From positions 9,900,263-9,964,262 of the forward strand of contig CM039196.1 in assembly GCA_008360975.2 (NCBI GenBank): DNA of 64,000 nt. Reading direction: 5' to 3'. The stretch comes from Lichenostomus cassidix. Lineage: Eukaryota; Chordata; Aves; Passeriformes; Meliphagidae. The position numbers and the translations under genes were made by a program. Positions 9,950-23,700 of the stretch are shown piece after piece. Under the pieces are notes generated by a model. The model did no database searches and was not told the DNA's origin. It saw nothing but the letters and a program-made list of their open reading frames with translations. The stretch's first letter is position 1. Each line of letters begins with the position of its first letter.

Positions 9950-12900
9950 TTTTAAGTATCATTCAGAGAAATCTTCCCGGCAGCTTGAGCTTTAGCTTTG
10001 GCCGTGTTTGAATCAGTGTTATTAAGGGAGATAAAACACCGTTTGTTCTCTCAGCGTTGCTAGCCTTTGCTCTCGGCAAAAGCGCGGGTTGGTAAAATGA
10101 GGGTGTTTTTGCATAAAAAGCTCGATTCTTTTTCTCTCAAAGCTGCTGAAGAGGGAAACGGTCAGTGAAAATGGAAGTAGAAGGACTGAGGTTCTTGAGG
10201 AAGGTTTCTTGTGTAGCTCTTGTTGAGCGGTATCCTTTGAAAAGCTTGGCCTCTCAGCAGGTAGCTTAGACAGTGAGAAACGTGGGGGGAGTGAAAGTCT
10301 GAATCGTGCTTCATTAGCTACAGAAGTCCTCTAAAACCTACTAGAGAACACCTTTAGTGTAAAGTACTGTAACCTCCATTTTCTGTGCTTTTCTGTATGT
10401 ATATCCTTTGGCATCACTTGCTTAAAAAAAAATCCAAACAACAACAGAAAAAGGCTTCTTATTGTCAAAGAAATCACAAACCTTTGAAAAAGCAGCTGCA
10501 GGTGTTAAATCTCATTGTATAAGTAAACCCCATCCTTTCCTAATTTGCAGCAGTTGTCTGATTTAATGGCTAAGCAAACCCTGCGGAGGGAGGTTAATGA
10601 CCATTGCATATCAGCTCTCTGGGCTGAGTCTCTGCTGCAGCTGGAAGCAGCTGCCCTCCATCACTTTGTATGAATTAGGGGTACCTTATGCTGCTGACTG
10701 GTTGCCTCTGACATTCTCTCTATAGACACATGTGCCATCTGGATGCTCCTGCCCTGCTGGTGAGACCCTGAGCTGGGCAGCTACTTTATAGCTAGGCAGA
10801 GTAGAAAACTTAGTAGTGAACATTAGTGTTTCCTCATTATAATTTCTTTTTTTGTAACATTCAGCCATGCTGGGGTACTATATACAACATTGAACAAAAA
10901 GTGACAGTGCAACCTCACAGATTCCCTTTGTTCCCCCATTTGTTTTCTATTGCCAGCAATATCAGTTTGAAATCAAAACCGGAACTATAGGGATGCCATC
11001 ATCCTTTGGCAGAATCAGACACACTGTTAAATAGCGAAGGCATACATAGTTTGCAGTGAGTCATAACTTCATGTAATTTTTTTATTCATATAAACTGTGT
11101 TGATAAATATTGGGTTTATCACTTGATTGTTTCTCATCTCTGCTGTCAGAATTGTCTGTGATAATGCCCTGATGTGGTGCTTTCAATATGTACTGCAAAT
11201 TCATGTCTTACATCTTATGTCAGAAACCAAGTTTGTTCTTTCTGCTGTAATAGATCCTTTCAGCAAGTGTGAACTTGGACCTCGAATGGGGAAGTTGCAT
11301 GTTGTGATTTACTGACATTGTCTAAAGCTGTGACTGGTTTTTTCCTTCTTGCATTCACCTGAAGAAAGAGCTAAATCTGCTTCCATGATGTTCATGTGGC
11401 ACAGCACAGAGAGCACACAGGCTGAAATGAAGGCATTGTCATCACTTTGCAGTTTCTCTGGAAAGTGGACAGGTAAGCTCTAAACATTCCTTATAAGTCA
11501 GTGTAGCTTTCTATCTCTTCTCTGACATAGATTGCAAATAATGGTGCGTTTCATTGGTGGTATTATGAAACAGGCTTGGATCACTTCTCTGTTTGGCAGC
11601 CACTCTGAAATTACGGGGGACAGGTGGACAGTAATCCATCCACTCTGAGGGTCTTGCATGTGCTCAGTGGGTCAAGCTGCACTTCTGGGGAGCACACCTG
11701 TAACTGGTAAACAATGCTTTGACAAGAGGGAAAGATGGCTTGAACAAGTGCTCTGGACACAGGTTGTGTGGGGTCAGGAGTACTCTGAACATGGATTGCA
11801 TGGAGACAGGAAGCCCTAAAGTCCAGCATTTAATTGATGTTGACTCACTGTCTAACTTCATTTCCAGTTCCCAGCCCTGTTTCCCATCTGTAAATGGGGG
11901 TGGTAACTGCTTGTTACACCTTCTGTGAAAGATAAGGGTAAATCATAATGTGTCTCAGCCACAAGGCACAGCGTAAGAGGAAGCTCTTTGTATTTCTAGC
12001 AGCAAGCAGGTGTTCAAGGGTCAGTGAGAGTTTGAGGCAGGTAGATGATGAGAAAATGGAGTTCAAGACATTGGGAAGGACAGGAGAGGGTGAATGTTGC
12101 TTGGTTGAGTTTAGCTTGAGCCCACACCACTGAGCAGTTGTGGCAGCTGGGGTTTTAACCTGTCCCTACTGCTTTGGCCCTCATGGGATGGTTAGGGACA
12201 GGCAATTTTAAGTGAGAAATGTCAGCGTGTGAAGAATTCAGTTATGAACAGCACCTGGCTATGAGCAGTGCAGTGAGAATGAGGTTGGTTTTAAAAGCAG
12301 TGTGACTAGGGGATAGTATCACTCATGTGACAGCCCTGCCTTCCACCTCACCAACACTTTCAAAGCAGTGCTGAAGCCTCAGGCAAAGCTTTAGAAGTAA
12401 TGACTTTTTTACTTATTTGTTTTTAGCACTGAACAGTTTGGGGCTGCCCCATTTCTTGTGGGTGCAACCCTAACTGGTACTATGACAGCTTAATTTCAGC
12501 CCTGAGACACAATAGAAACTGCATTCTTGATTTGCACTCACTTCCAGACTCCCAAAGGACTGTAGGAAGCTGGAAATAAAAACTGCATACCAGGCTACAA
12601 TATGAACAGAGCACAGTAGGCACTTTATTTATGCAGAGGTAAAAATACAACTGAAGCTGAGGCACATGCCTGTCACATGTTGCTAGAGGAGATGTACAGA
12701 CCCCAGGAAAGGACATGTTTCTGATGGCCTTAGGTCTGCTCTGTGACCAGTCAGTGTCAGTGGTTTATGTTGCTCCCCTTGGGGCATGCATCCTGAAGTT
12801 GTCATTGTACAGCTAGTGATGGATTTTGAGAAAATGTAACAGTCCCTCCAAAAACTGTTTTACATTTTGCTGAGGGAGACCAACAAGGGGGATGTCAGGT

Positions 12901-13780
12901 GAGAGCTTTGGCACGAATGGTGAAGCCTGCAATGAAAGTCTTTGCTTGTATTTGTGTTGTACTTAGATCTAGGTAAGGATGTTATTTTCTGATGAGCCCT
13001 GGATTTGGAGTAAAAGCTGCAAAGAATTTATTGGAGGATGTTGATTATTCATAAGCATTGGCTGGGATGAGGGAGGAGCTATTTCCCTGCCCCCCTAGTG
13101 ATAGTTCCCATTAAAGCATGACTTAACACAGGAAATAATGATGTCTGACTTGTGCTAGCAGGGGAAACTGGGCATGTTTGTGCCTAGAGAGTGAAAAATA
13201 CAGCATTGAAGATTGCTCACAGCTGACCTCATGGTCTCTGTTTTTATGGAAATACAATCTTGTAATCTCAGCTCAACAACAGGACATGTGCTGTTCAGCT
13301 CTGGGAACATTCTCTGACTTGGTAGTAATTTTGTAAGGAAAAGAGCTACAAGAGTCATGTTTCCTGGATCCTTAGCGGTTCCCACACTGATATTTTTTGG
13401 TATATCTCTCATCAGATTAGGAGGTGAACATTTGGGCTGAGCAACTGCATTTACCACCATGTCAACTTGGCTGGAGTGCAATGGGAAACAGGAGCTTTGA
13501 TGAGGGTGGAGCTGTGCTGTGGCTCAGGCAAGGCAAGGACTTTGCTGCCTTAGAGTGTTTGATGGAGGTTTGAAAGGAAAAGCGTATGGGAAATGATGGT
13601 TCAAAATCACCACATGAGAAATCCAGGTGGGCTGTTATGGTCTTTGAACACAGCAAAGGAGAAGTGGCTCGTGACTTTCCTTTATGATAGCCACAGCTTG
13701 TGGAAAACTGTTCTAGAAGGGTTTGCCCTGCCCAGCTTCCCTATGTATGGGGTAAATCAGCTGGAGCTCAACAAAGTCGA
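9950..13780. other. Spacer between U4 genes and PXN
   Basis: No gene recognised. It contains a MIR-like SINE remnant at 11,878-11,950. The sequence becomes GC-rich near 13,800 at the PXN CpG island. Confidence 0.6.
11878..11950 (+). repeat. MIR-like ancient SINE remnant
   Basis: TTTCCCATCTGTAAATGGGG followed by a GGTAACTGC-type segment and a GTGAAAGAT stretch resembles the 3' half of MIR/CORE-SINEs (TTTCCTCATCTGTAAAATGG...GTGAGGATTAAAT). The copy is short and decayed. Confidence 0.5.
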
Positions 13781-13799
13781 TTTGTTTGAAGGTTTTGGA

Positions 13800-14730
13800 G
13801 CACAGTCGTGCCCTGTACCCGGCTCCTCAGGGCCGCAGCACCATCCCAGCCCCGCGCGGGTGCATCACTGCCCCGGGAGGACGTTCCTCTGGGAAAGGGT
13901 CCTCCTGCTCCTCCAGTGAAGAGTGCGGGGTTCGTGTCGCGTTCCTGCCCAGTCTCGGACGCGCGTGGGGCCGGAGGCGAGCGGGAAGGCTACTGTGCGG
14001 CCGGACAGGCTTCGCCCCAGGGACAGAGCTCCGCGGGTGGGCGCCAGTTCTGGGCGCCGCTGGCTCGGCCGGCATTTGCCAGGGCACTTTCCCATCCCGG
14101 GGCTGCGCAGCCACTCCCCCGCTCTCCTCCCCGCGGCCGGCTCGGCAGCCTGGCGACTCTCGCGGCCGGCAGGGGGCGCGCGGGGCGCGCTCGGCGGGGG
14201 CGCGCGGCGGGCGCGCGCGGGGGCGGGCCGGGAAAGTTGCGGGCGCTGGGGCGGCGGCGGCACCGGCGGGGCGGGAGCGGCTCCGGGCGCGGCACCGGCA
14301 CCGGGCACGGCGGCACCATGGACGACTTGGGTGAGTTCCGAGCTGCGCGGCCTCCCCGCGGCGGGGGCCGCCGCCCCTCCGCGACCCGGGCGGCGGCGGC
14401 CGCGGCCCGCCCGGCCACGCTGCGCCCCTCGGCGTCGTGGGGCTCGGGCCGCGCCTGTCGGCGTCCGGGGACGTGTCGCTCCCCGCGCACCGCGCCGGCC
14501 ATCCCGGCTCCCCGCGCTCTCCCGCCCGCACCCGGGCCCCTTCGGCTGGGCTGTCGCGGGGCCGCCGCCGCCCGCCCGCGGCCAGGGCTGGCGGTGACTG
14601 TCCCGCCGCTGTCCCGGCCGGGAAGGGCGCCCTGCGCTCCCGTGCCCGAAGCAGCGTGCAGTGTGCTCGGGTTTCAGCAGACACCTCCTCCCCTGCCCCG
14701 CCGCAGCCTCTCTAGGCTGTTCTTGGGCGA
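13800..14730 (+). promoter_or_regulatory. PXN promoter CpG island
   Basis: About 0.9 kb of CpG-dense sequence surrounds the first PXN exon, with many GGGCGGG-type Sp1 boxes (e.g. 14,160-14,290) and no TATA box. The transcription start was not placed. Six-frame open stretches here are by-products of base composition. Confidence 0.8.
14318..14330 (+). CDS. PXN: PXN exon 1 coding part
   Basis: Thirteen coding bases (MDDL plus one base) in a good Kozak context, GGCACCATGG, ending at the donor TTGG|GTGAGT. Joined to 38598 this restores [13 protein letters not shown], the LD1 motif. The 5' UTR lies upstream in the CpG island. Confidence 0.95.
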
Positions 14731-17700
14731 GATCTGAACTTTGCGCGGGTATGGAGTGGGGAGCCCTTTGGGGTAAGCGGAGCCCAGTCGGGCTCGGAGC
14801 TCATCCTTGTCCTCCCTCTGCTTCTCCCAGGTGTGCTGCGTTACACGGTTTCTAGAAACCGTGTAATGGAGAAATGTCAGGCAACTGGTCTCAAGGGAAA
14901 GATCTAGAGAATCTGAGTTCCTTTGGTACCAAGCCGGAAAGGGTGTGGATCTGCCAAAATCCCTTGTGCTCTGGGAGGCATTAGGGCGACTGAGTTCCGC
15001 TTATGAAACTGATTAAATCAGACACTGGGGAGGGGCTGTGATCCGTTACTTCCATCCTACCTTTAATAGAAACCAGACGTTCTGTTAACATACTGTCCAA
15101 GAAAATTGCAGGTTTATTCCTGGACCTGGAAGCTCACATTACAGTGCTAGCATAAAGCTGGTGGTCACACCTTCGGAAAATAGACTTTGAATTGGGTTAA
15201 TGATAAAATTTACAGGGCAAGGAGTCCATCTGCTGTGTGGCTTCCTGGTGAAAGGTGTACCCACGAAAGATTCATCCTTGAGTGAAACATCATCCTCTGC
15301 TTGGGTGAAATAGCTGGTGGTGGAAGCAGAATTAATTTCTACTACAGTTTCTTCTCATGGTTTTTGTTCCTTTAAGTGGAGACAGCTCTGTTTACCTTTC
15401 CTCATATCCCTCATTCTGGTTATCTCTTGGAGATTTGGTGCAAGTTCTTAGCGTGTTCAGGAATGCATTGCTAGTCAGAACAGGATTCACCCAGCCTGTG
15501 CATTGACTTGCTGCATGGCCCTTCAAGGTGAGCATACAGGTCTGTGTAGGGGCAGTTTAGTGTCTCACCAGCCTGCTCTTTAGTAAACCGTGGGAGCTGT
15601 ACTGTGCCCACTGCAATGGTTGCATTCCTGAACAGTAGTAGTGGGACTTCCCAGTTGCTGGAATAGGCTGCTGCAGTTTCTTAACATTTTTTCTTTCCTC
15701 TGTAGGAGAATTAGAGGTGAACTGCAAAGAAATTATGAAAAAGATCTGAATTTGTGCCTGTTCATTCTTTTGAGCTCCAAAGTGTATTGGGACAACCAAA
15801 AGTTAAAGTTGTGATCTGACTTTGAAAATAGAACTTTTAGTCTCAGCAACTTGATTTCATCAAGTCTTAATTACACTGCATCTGTCTCAGTTTTTGTGCA
15901 GCCTTTCTGACTGGACAAGATCTAATTAACAGTAAGCAGCTGAACAAAAAAAGTGTGACCCTTTCTCTTTCTAAGCTTTTCTGTGGTGTGCAGAATTCAC
16001 CACGGAAAAGCACCCCAGCTGTTTTCCCTCTGCAAATCATTGTTAGCTCCAAAATGGATCACTTATTTCTCTAAAGCCATTCACCTTGGGATGCCCCCAT
16101 AAGGGAGCAGTGCTGTGCTGATGCCGCTCCCCTGAAATAAGTCAGACTTTCGAATTTAAGTGAGAGTTGTTTGTTTTTCTTTCCTCATTATCTATGGGTG
16201 GATTATCTGAGTTGTGGATTAACTGTGCCATGGATACAGACGTCTGTGCTGGCTCTGTCCAGAGTCAAGCTGGTCGGGCAAGACTTGTTGGTTCAGGCAC
16301 AGTGCCATGTGGACAAAGCTGCTCTGCTTGCAGGGACAGTTCTGGCCCAAAAGGAGTTTGGTATTGAGACTGGACTTGCAGGTTCAGAGCTGATGTCAAG
16401 TAAAATCAGCTCAGATACTTCCACACCTCCCTTCTGAATCTGTGTGGTGCAGAAATGAGCAGTGAGTGATAGGCCTTGCTGGGCATGAGGGAATCCCTCA
16501 CAGAGACCATTGGTTTGTCTGTTCTTAACTCCCTGCCCGTTATCAAAAATCTCCCTCTCACTGGAGTTGGAGGATTTGATCAGTGTGTACTTGTGCACTG
16601 TGAAATGAAGGTCCAGAAGTATCTCATTTTTGTTCTTGGACTGAAGAGGCTATGAAACATACGAGAATGGATTTGTCTTGCTTCGGGAATTCATTTGGAG
16701 TTGGAAAAAACCCTTTGTTCCTCCCTCCCCCCCCATCCCCCGCCCCCAGTGTTGAAGAAACTCACGCAGGAAACTTTCTGCAGGCTGGAGCTGTGCACCC
16801 TGTTGTTCTGGGGGAGCCTCCGTGGCACAGGACATGCAGTGCTGGGGCTGGATATAAACTAGAACAGCCCGTGGTGGGAAGGGGGAGGAGAGCAGCTGGC
16901 CAGGCTTGTCCAGACTGTCTCCCTCGAATCTCTCTAAGGAAGCGCATTTTGCGGATGTGCTTGGAGTTTGACAGGAAGTTTGCTGAATGAGTTCTGCAGT
17001 GCTTTAAATTGGCACAGAGAGTACAGCTTTGTCCTAAAGAGGGAGAATCCTGACTTGGGGCTCTTGTCCCTTTCAGGGGATTGCCAAAGCACAGCCTGTG
17101 CTTCCAGCACACAAGTGACCAACCACATTTTCTTGCTTCAGACAATCTGAGACACTGAATTAGATGTTGAGTTACTGGTTCTGTGCTGCTACATTGTCTA
17201 AGTGGTACGAGGGAACAGATCCATTAGGATCTTCTTGTTGCAGAGGAAGAAGGCTAATTTGTGTAATGTGTCATGGATGTATGGTGAGAGAAATAGGAGA
17301 AGAGAAACCTAACATTTTGCTTTAGTCAGATACTGTTTGATTTTGACTCCTTTTTCTGAAAGGGGTTGTTTGCAAATACTACTGGGAAGCCTTTTGGTAA
17401 CTCCAAACAGAAATGGTGTGGCTTTTAGAAGCTTTCATGTGATGTCTTTGAAATTCTCACTTCTCCACTGCTATTTTTTTAAAATTTTTGTTTTCAAAGG
17501 CTTCAGATATTTTTAAACTGGATTTTGCAATCAAAAACAAAACAGCATTCACTGGAGCTTGTAAAAGGTGTTTTACAAAGAAGTTATTTCTGTTTAATGG
17601 GGACGTATTTATGGCAGTGTTTTGGCTGTGTGTGTAAACTAGATTGTGAGCTTACTTTAGGTGTGCTTGCTCACTTGTAGAAAGATTTTTCTAGCAATTT

Positions 17701-20700
17701 GGCTTCAAAATTCTGGGTGCAGAGGTTCAGTGGCACAAAAGATTTTGCTTTAAAAGTTGTTTCCCTGTGTTTTAGGAACTCTAATCCACCTTCTCTTCAG
17801 TGCTTAATCCTCTCAGGGTTGACTTTAAAGGGAGCAGTCTTGCCATTGATTTTTCATGGGAGTGTGGAGGGAGATGCATGTGTTTCCATCTGTCATCTGT
17901 CCTAACATTTGGGAGATTGCTTGCTCTGCAGGGTGGTGCTGTCTGTCCCTCTCCAGAGGGGGATGCTTGCCCATTTCTGACTCAGTTCCTTTAGTATGGG
18001 AGTCATATGCTGTGGGTTTTAGGCTCACTTGACTAAAAGTTTACTGTGAAATTACTCATGGTCAGCTACGCCCAGGAAATGGTATTGGGGGCAAGCACTG
18101 GTGAAGTAATTTGGTGCCTTGGCTTTCTACTGGCTCAGGTTTCTGAGTCCTTCCTGCCGCTGGGCGAGAAGGCTGTCAACAGAACTAATGCTCTGCACAA
18201 TGGGGTTCTGACTTGTTTCAGCTCCTTCGCTGCTGTGACCCCTCGTAAAACAGGGACTTCATTGTCCTGAGCAACTCAGACAGGGAGTCCTCTGCCTCAA
18301 GCAGTGTGCGATGCAGAGAGAGGCTTCTTTTCTTGCTGCTCTATTTCCATGGAAAGGCTGGACTCTGTGCTGTCTTTAGCTCCTTTGTCCCTCGCTGGGA
18401 GAGGTCAACTTATCCCAAGTGTTCAGCTGCCCTCCTGGTTAAAACTGATCCTCTGACACCATCTCTGCCACTAGAGAAACAAATGGGAAACTTCTCATAC
18501 ATCTTCAACTCTCTCTCTCTCTCTCCTTTCTCTTTCTTCCCTAGATACTTCAGTTTCTCTGGACCCCTTTTTCCTCACCTGTTGCCCTTTGAAGTGTATT
18601 TATTATATGAAACAAGTTGTGAAATTGTAGAAATGACAGCTAAAATTCTAAAGTCTGGCAGCAGAACAAGGACTAATAATGCACTTCTGGATAAATCAGA
18701 GTTGGTTTTCTGATCTGCTGCTAAAATAGATAAATCCCTTAAATTAAACGTCTGTAACTAGAGGGAGGAAAAAGGCTGTCCATGGTCACAAAACAAATCC
18801 GTTTGAATTGAACTAATGTGTTAGTTGGGATATCTAGAATCTGCTGCAGCTTTGGAGACAGCCAGAGCAGATTCTGAATGCAGTTGTGTGTGCTAGTGGA
18901 AAATCAGTGCAAGTGGATAGGATCTCTGGTCCCAGTTTCCTGCTCTGGTCTCAGCCTATGCTTCCCTCTTTGTATACTTGATCCTTTGTGTAGCTTTTTG
19001 TCTGTTGCGGAAGCTGTTAATGAAGATGCTCTTCTATTCCAGCTGCCTGAAAGTGAGACATTGTCTGTGGGAAGCTTCCTCACACTGGGAGAAGATGATG
19101 GGGTTTAGGCAGTGAGCTTCTTGCTCACTTTAGGCCTGTCCTGACTAACTGAGGTTTAGTTACAAGCCCTGGAACAACAGTCATCATGACTGTTAGGATA
19201 TTGCATTTTAAAATGATAAGTAGGGAACTGTCTTATCTGTGGCAAGACTACTACATCCAGTAAAGAGTGGGAGCAAGAAGTAGCACCATCACTTTCCACT
19301 TTGAAGTTGAATGGGTTAGAGAATAAGTTGTGAAGTTGTGATCTCAAATTGGTTTCACCTGATTTAACTGCTGGCTGCTGTGAGGTGTTCCCTGTGGCCA
19401 TCTCCTTTCCTTGTGTCCACAATAACTGTTGGACAGTTAACTGGATCAGCAAGCTGACTCTTCTCAAAATCATTTCTTTTACATGGACGGTGGACTGGGA
19501 AGTGAGGCTACCTCTTTCAGCTGTGGGTTATGTTTAGTATAATATCAGGTAACCATTTATCCACGGCCTCAAAAATGTACCCTAACTTAAGGCATGTTGT
19601 TTCTCTGTCTGTGAAACAGGGTTAATTACTCCTTACCTGCAAAGTGTGGTTAATGTTGGTTGAGATCTTTGTGCTTCTGAAATAGCTTCCAGCTGAAAAG
19701 CTTCTTTCAAGCTTTTCTGGTTACCATTGCTGGAAAAGTTTACCGTGGCAAGTTTGAATTAGATGTACAAGTTTTTATTCCTGTCTCAGCCCTGTTGAAT
19801 GTTCCCTCTCTGCGTTTCTGATTGCTCATCCTTTCTTCATTCCCTGTTATGACAGGCTGTGAGTAGGGAGAAAAGATTTCCTTTCCCTTCCAAGTTCCCC
19901 GCAATAGTTCTACCCTAGTCTTTCCCTTTACCACAGAGCGTCGTGAAGTCATTCAAAGAATGTTGTGTGCTAAAGATATACCATAAAAATAGGAGGTGGG
20001 TGATGGCTTTCTCGTATCACTTTTAGCTGTTTTTCCCATTCATGCTCACTCTTTGCAAATGGCCCCAGAGCAGCAGCAGCCAGCTGGCTGGGGACAGTCT
20101 CCCTTGGCTGATGGGTGTTAGAGTCCGTGCTCTCTCTTCTGTGTGTTTTTAAATGCTGATGAAACAAAGTAGAAATGGCAACTGGAGTGATGTGGAACAA
20201 GTTTGGTGTTGGTGTTTTGGTTATAGGAACTGAGTCCCTGAGGTTATGTCTCCCTTGAATCTTGAAGCGTTTGTGCTGTTTTGGAGTCTGGTAAACTCTT
20301 TTTCTGCTCACACAAATACAGCTTTTTCTTGTAGCAGACAGTAACTATTCTGAATTTACATGGGAAATTTATCTAAGCAGTTAAGACAACTGCAAGCTGA
20401 GGAGCCAAGAGAACTTACGGCAGGCCACAGGGGAAGGCAGCCTGCATTGTTAGTGCTTGGCTCCTTTTTCCCTGAGCTGGACTGTCTCTACACTATGAAC
20501 AAGTTCGGTTCAAGTTATTTGAATGATGATGAGATAGTCTGAAGTCTTCCAATGCAGCTTGTCATGCCACTGCTCACAGTGTTCTTTATTACCATGTGCA
20601 CATTTGCGTAGATGGCTCTGCTGGGTGAGGTACTGAGTGTCTGGCTGGCAGCATGCAGTGGAGTGTAGCTTGATTTCTTGTGGTTTTTTACTGTTTATTG

Positions 20701-23700
20701 CACGAGTTTAAGCCTCTAACGTTTTACAAATTGTGTGAAGAACATCAAAAAAAGTAAATGGTGCTCCAGGGAATAAACCTTCTGAATGACACTTTGCATG
20801 GGGAATTGTGTTTAAATGGCTCAGCTATAAATCAGACTGTATGGGGGCTCCAGGAGTAAACCAGTCCCATGTTTTTGTCACAGAACTGAGCTGGCAGACA
20901 GAATTAATCCTGTGTCTGTCTAGAGCTCTCATAGGATCTTGCTTTATTTCCATTGCTGAAGAGGAAGGTGAACAGAGAATTTCACTTTGTGTTACGGGGA
21001 AGTTTGTATTGGTTCAAGGGACTGTGGTTAGGCTGAGTTTTAATAAGAGCTGGAGGTGGTAAAAGCAGCCAGAGGTAGAAAAAGGTCATGGGCAGGAGGG
21101 CTGTAAATAATTTACCGTGGATTAGGGGCTTAATACTCTCTTGTTTTATCCTCTTTCATGGTTCTGAACAAGTTCAAGGCTTCTCTGTGAAAAGGTTTCT
21201 TTTGGGTTGAAGCCACTAATTTCAGCTGGGTCAGACAAAAAAGCCTAAGGCTAACTGCATGTCGCTTGAGGTTACTGGTGCCCCACGAGTTGGAAGATGA
21301 TGGCTTGGCTGGTCTCTGCTGCTCATCTTGTTTGACCATTAGTTGCATCTGCTGCTGTCCATTTCTCAGCACCAGCAGCTGCCCTGGGACTAGGTTTGGT
21401 TTTCTTCTTACTGCTAGCAAATGACCCCTTTTGGGCAGAGGTGATCCCCACAAGTAGGGTGCCTAGAGTAGTACTTCTGGTTTGAAGCTCTTGTTCATTA
21501 CGGTTTTATGTGGGAGACTTTTTTTGGGCTGTGTGGGCCTGGTCAGGCAGCGTGACACACAGCTGGAACTATTCTGCCTGGCTGTGAGCAGCTCCAGCAG
21601 TTAGACAGGATCCCTGCAGAGAGCTGGAGCACTGGGGGAGGGAATGAGATGCCATTTCATCCACGTCATGAAATCTCTTATCAGTGGCCAACTCAGTGAT
21701 GTGTGTGGGTGAGCTGCGTTGGCCAGAAGAAGCTGCCTTTTATTTCTGCTGTAAAAGATGAGGAGCTCAGCACTGTCAGTCAGGCTGAGAGCTGTGGAGT
21801 GACTGTGTGGAGTTTGGGATGAATTTGTCAGTCAGGTTCTTACAACCCTAAGCTTGTAGTTTTCAATCTATCCTGCTGATGCTTAATCTGAGATTTGCTG
21901 CTTGACTGTTCTGAGCAGTTTCCTTGGGCAGTGCCTAACAGCTGCTCTGGCATGCTGCTCCACTACTACTTAACTGCTTAAATCCAGTGCCTCCAGCACC
22001 TTCTGCCTTGGGGTTATGCTTAACAGCCTTGGTGTGAGTTAGAGAGAAAATCTTTTAGGTTAGCATTCATTTTTCTGAATGAGAGTTGGTTAACGGCTTG
22101 TTGGATGCTACTTTCCCATCAAATGCGAGGGAGAAAACTCTTTGAAAGAGATGACCATGATATAGCTGTGGTGATGTGAAACTCTGAGACCTTCTGGGCT
22201 GTCTGGTTCTGATGGAGTCCCCTACTTGTACTGCTTGGGTGTGGAAAATGCTGTATGTGGGATGGTAGAGCCAGTGAGATGTGAGGCGTTTGGAGCTTTG
22301 TCTCTCTGGTGTGGTCCTGTCCTTGCAGGGTTGGAAGGCTGTTTGCTGGGGAGGAGGGTTGAAGGAAGGGGCTGGGGGTAGTGCAGGGAGGAAGCTTTAT
22401 GTAATTCTTGGCTGGATTTTGGATGATTGTTTTAATGAAATGGAATGCAGTGTATTCAGTACTTGCTTGGCAGAAACAGCTTTTTTTTTTCTCTCTTGGA
22501 GGGGGGAAAAGAGTTGGAATTGCTCTGTTTTCCAGCTACTTTAAACACTTAGGCTTGGATTTGTCATGAACATAGAAGTGAAATACTGTTCTTGGTGAGG
22601 GGGCAGTTGCGCTACTGTGCATGTGTGGGAAGATGTCTTTGTACATTGGATGTGTAAGTGGCAGAGCCTGGTCCCTCCGTTTCTCCGTGGGCTGTGGATG
22701 CCAGTGTGGTTTGAGGTGGAGCAAGTTAATTTTAAAGTACCCAACAGTAATGGGATGATAGTGATGTGAAAAGGTACATGTCCATATAAAATACATGTGC
22801 ACCTAGGTTCGTGATAGGGGAATTCATCTCTTTCCCTCTGTGCCCTAGTTCAGGGCATAGAAGGAAAGAACGTGATGAGTTGAGACAAAGAAGTCAACTT
22901 AATTTTCAGCAAAGCAGAAATGTAGGCACTGGGAATCTTGACTTCTCCAGACTTGTGCAAAATAGTCTCTCCAGTTATCTCAGAGGATTGTTGACTTTTT
23001 TTCATAGGATTGGTGGCGGAACAATCAGAGATCGTGCTCAAAACCCTTTTTTAGAAAGTAATTTGAAGGATTTATTTCATGTACCTCTGAAAGGGAAGTT
23101 TATTCTCATGCTGCTTCTATTTCAGTATTGCTGCCATTTCCATTTTTGGTCAGTGCTGGAGATCGGTCTCTCTTACTCATCTTTACCTCTCAAAAATCTA
23201 CTTTCTCTTTGGTCTATCTTTTTTTTCCCAAGTTCTTTTCTGTGGTCAAGAGTTCTCTTGTGAGTAACATCCTTTTGTTGATAGAACAAAATTTTTCTTT
23301 ATCAAATAACAACAAAAACTTGTGTTCCGGGCACTGAGATGAAGAAGCTGTCATGTGTTTAATTGCTTTATTAATACTGCTCTTGGTAAAAAATGCTCAT
23401 TATTTCTCTTACTGCTACTGAAACAATCAAGGTACTTGTGACGACTGCTTGTGTCACGATACCACATGACAGGTAGAATGATGGGTCATCTGCCTTTTCA
23501 TGTAGGAAGAGATAAGAAAACCTCAAACATTCTCCAGCCCTTCTCTATCCACTGGCTTCAATATACTCCAATTCTAAAAATAATAATTTTCTGCCTGGAT
23601 TTAACAATTTTCTTGCATTCAGTGGAGCTCTATCATAACATTGTGAAACTTTTGAGCCACATTCTGCCAATACTAAAAAAAACCAACCCTAAATCAGAAC

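Noticed and set aside
13786..14737. Several long overlapping open frames up to 309 aa on both strands
   Set aside because: They lie in the PXN CpG island, where stop codons are rare; Arg/Ala/Gly/Pro-rich, with no domain and no single favoured frame.
16716..16750. C-rich run ending in CAG, possible acceptor or quadruplex
   Set aside because: The downstream frame stops at once (TGT TGA) and no exon could be supported.
18508..18546. CT repeat ending in cttccctag, looking like a strong splice acceptor in PXN intron 1
   Set aside because: No conserved open exon or good donor with coding similarity follows. Treated as a simple repeat with a chance AG.
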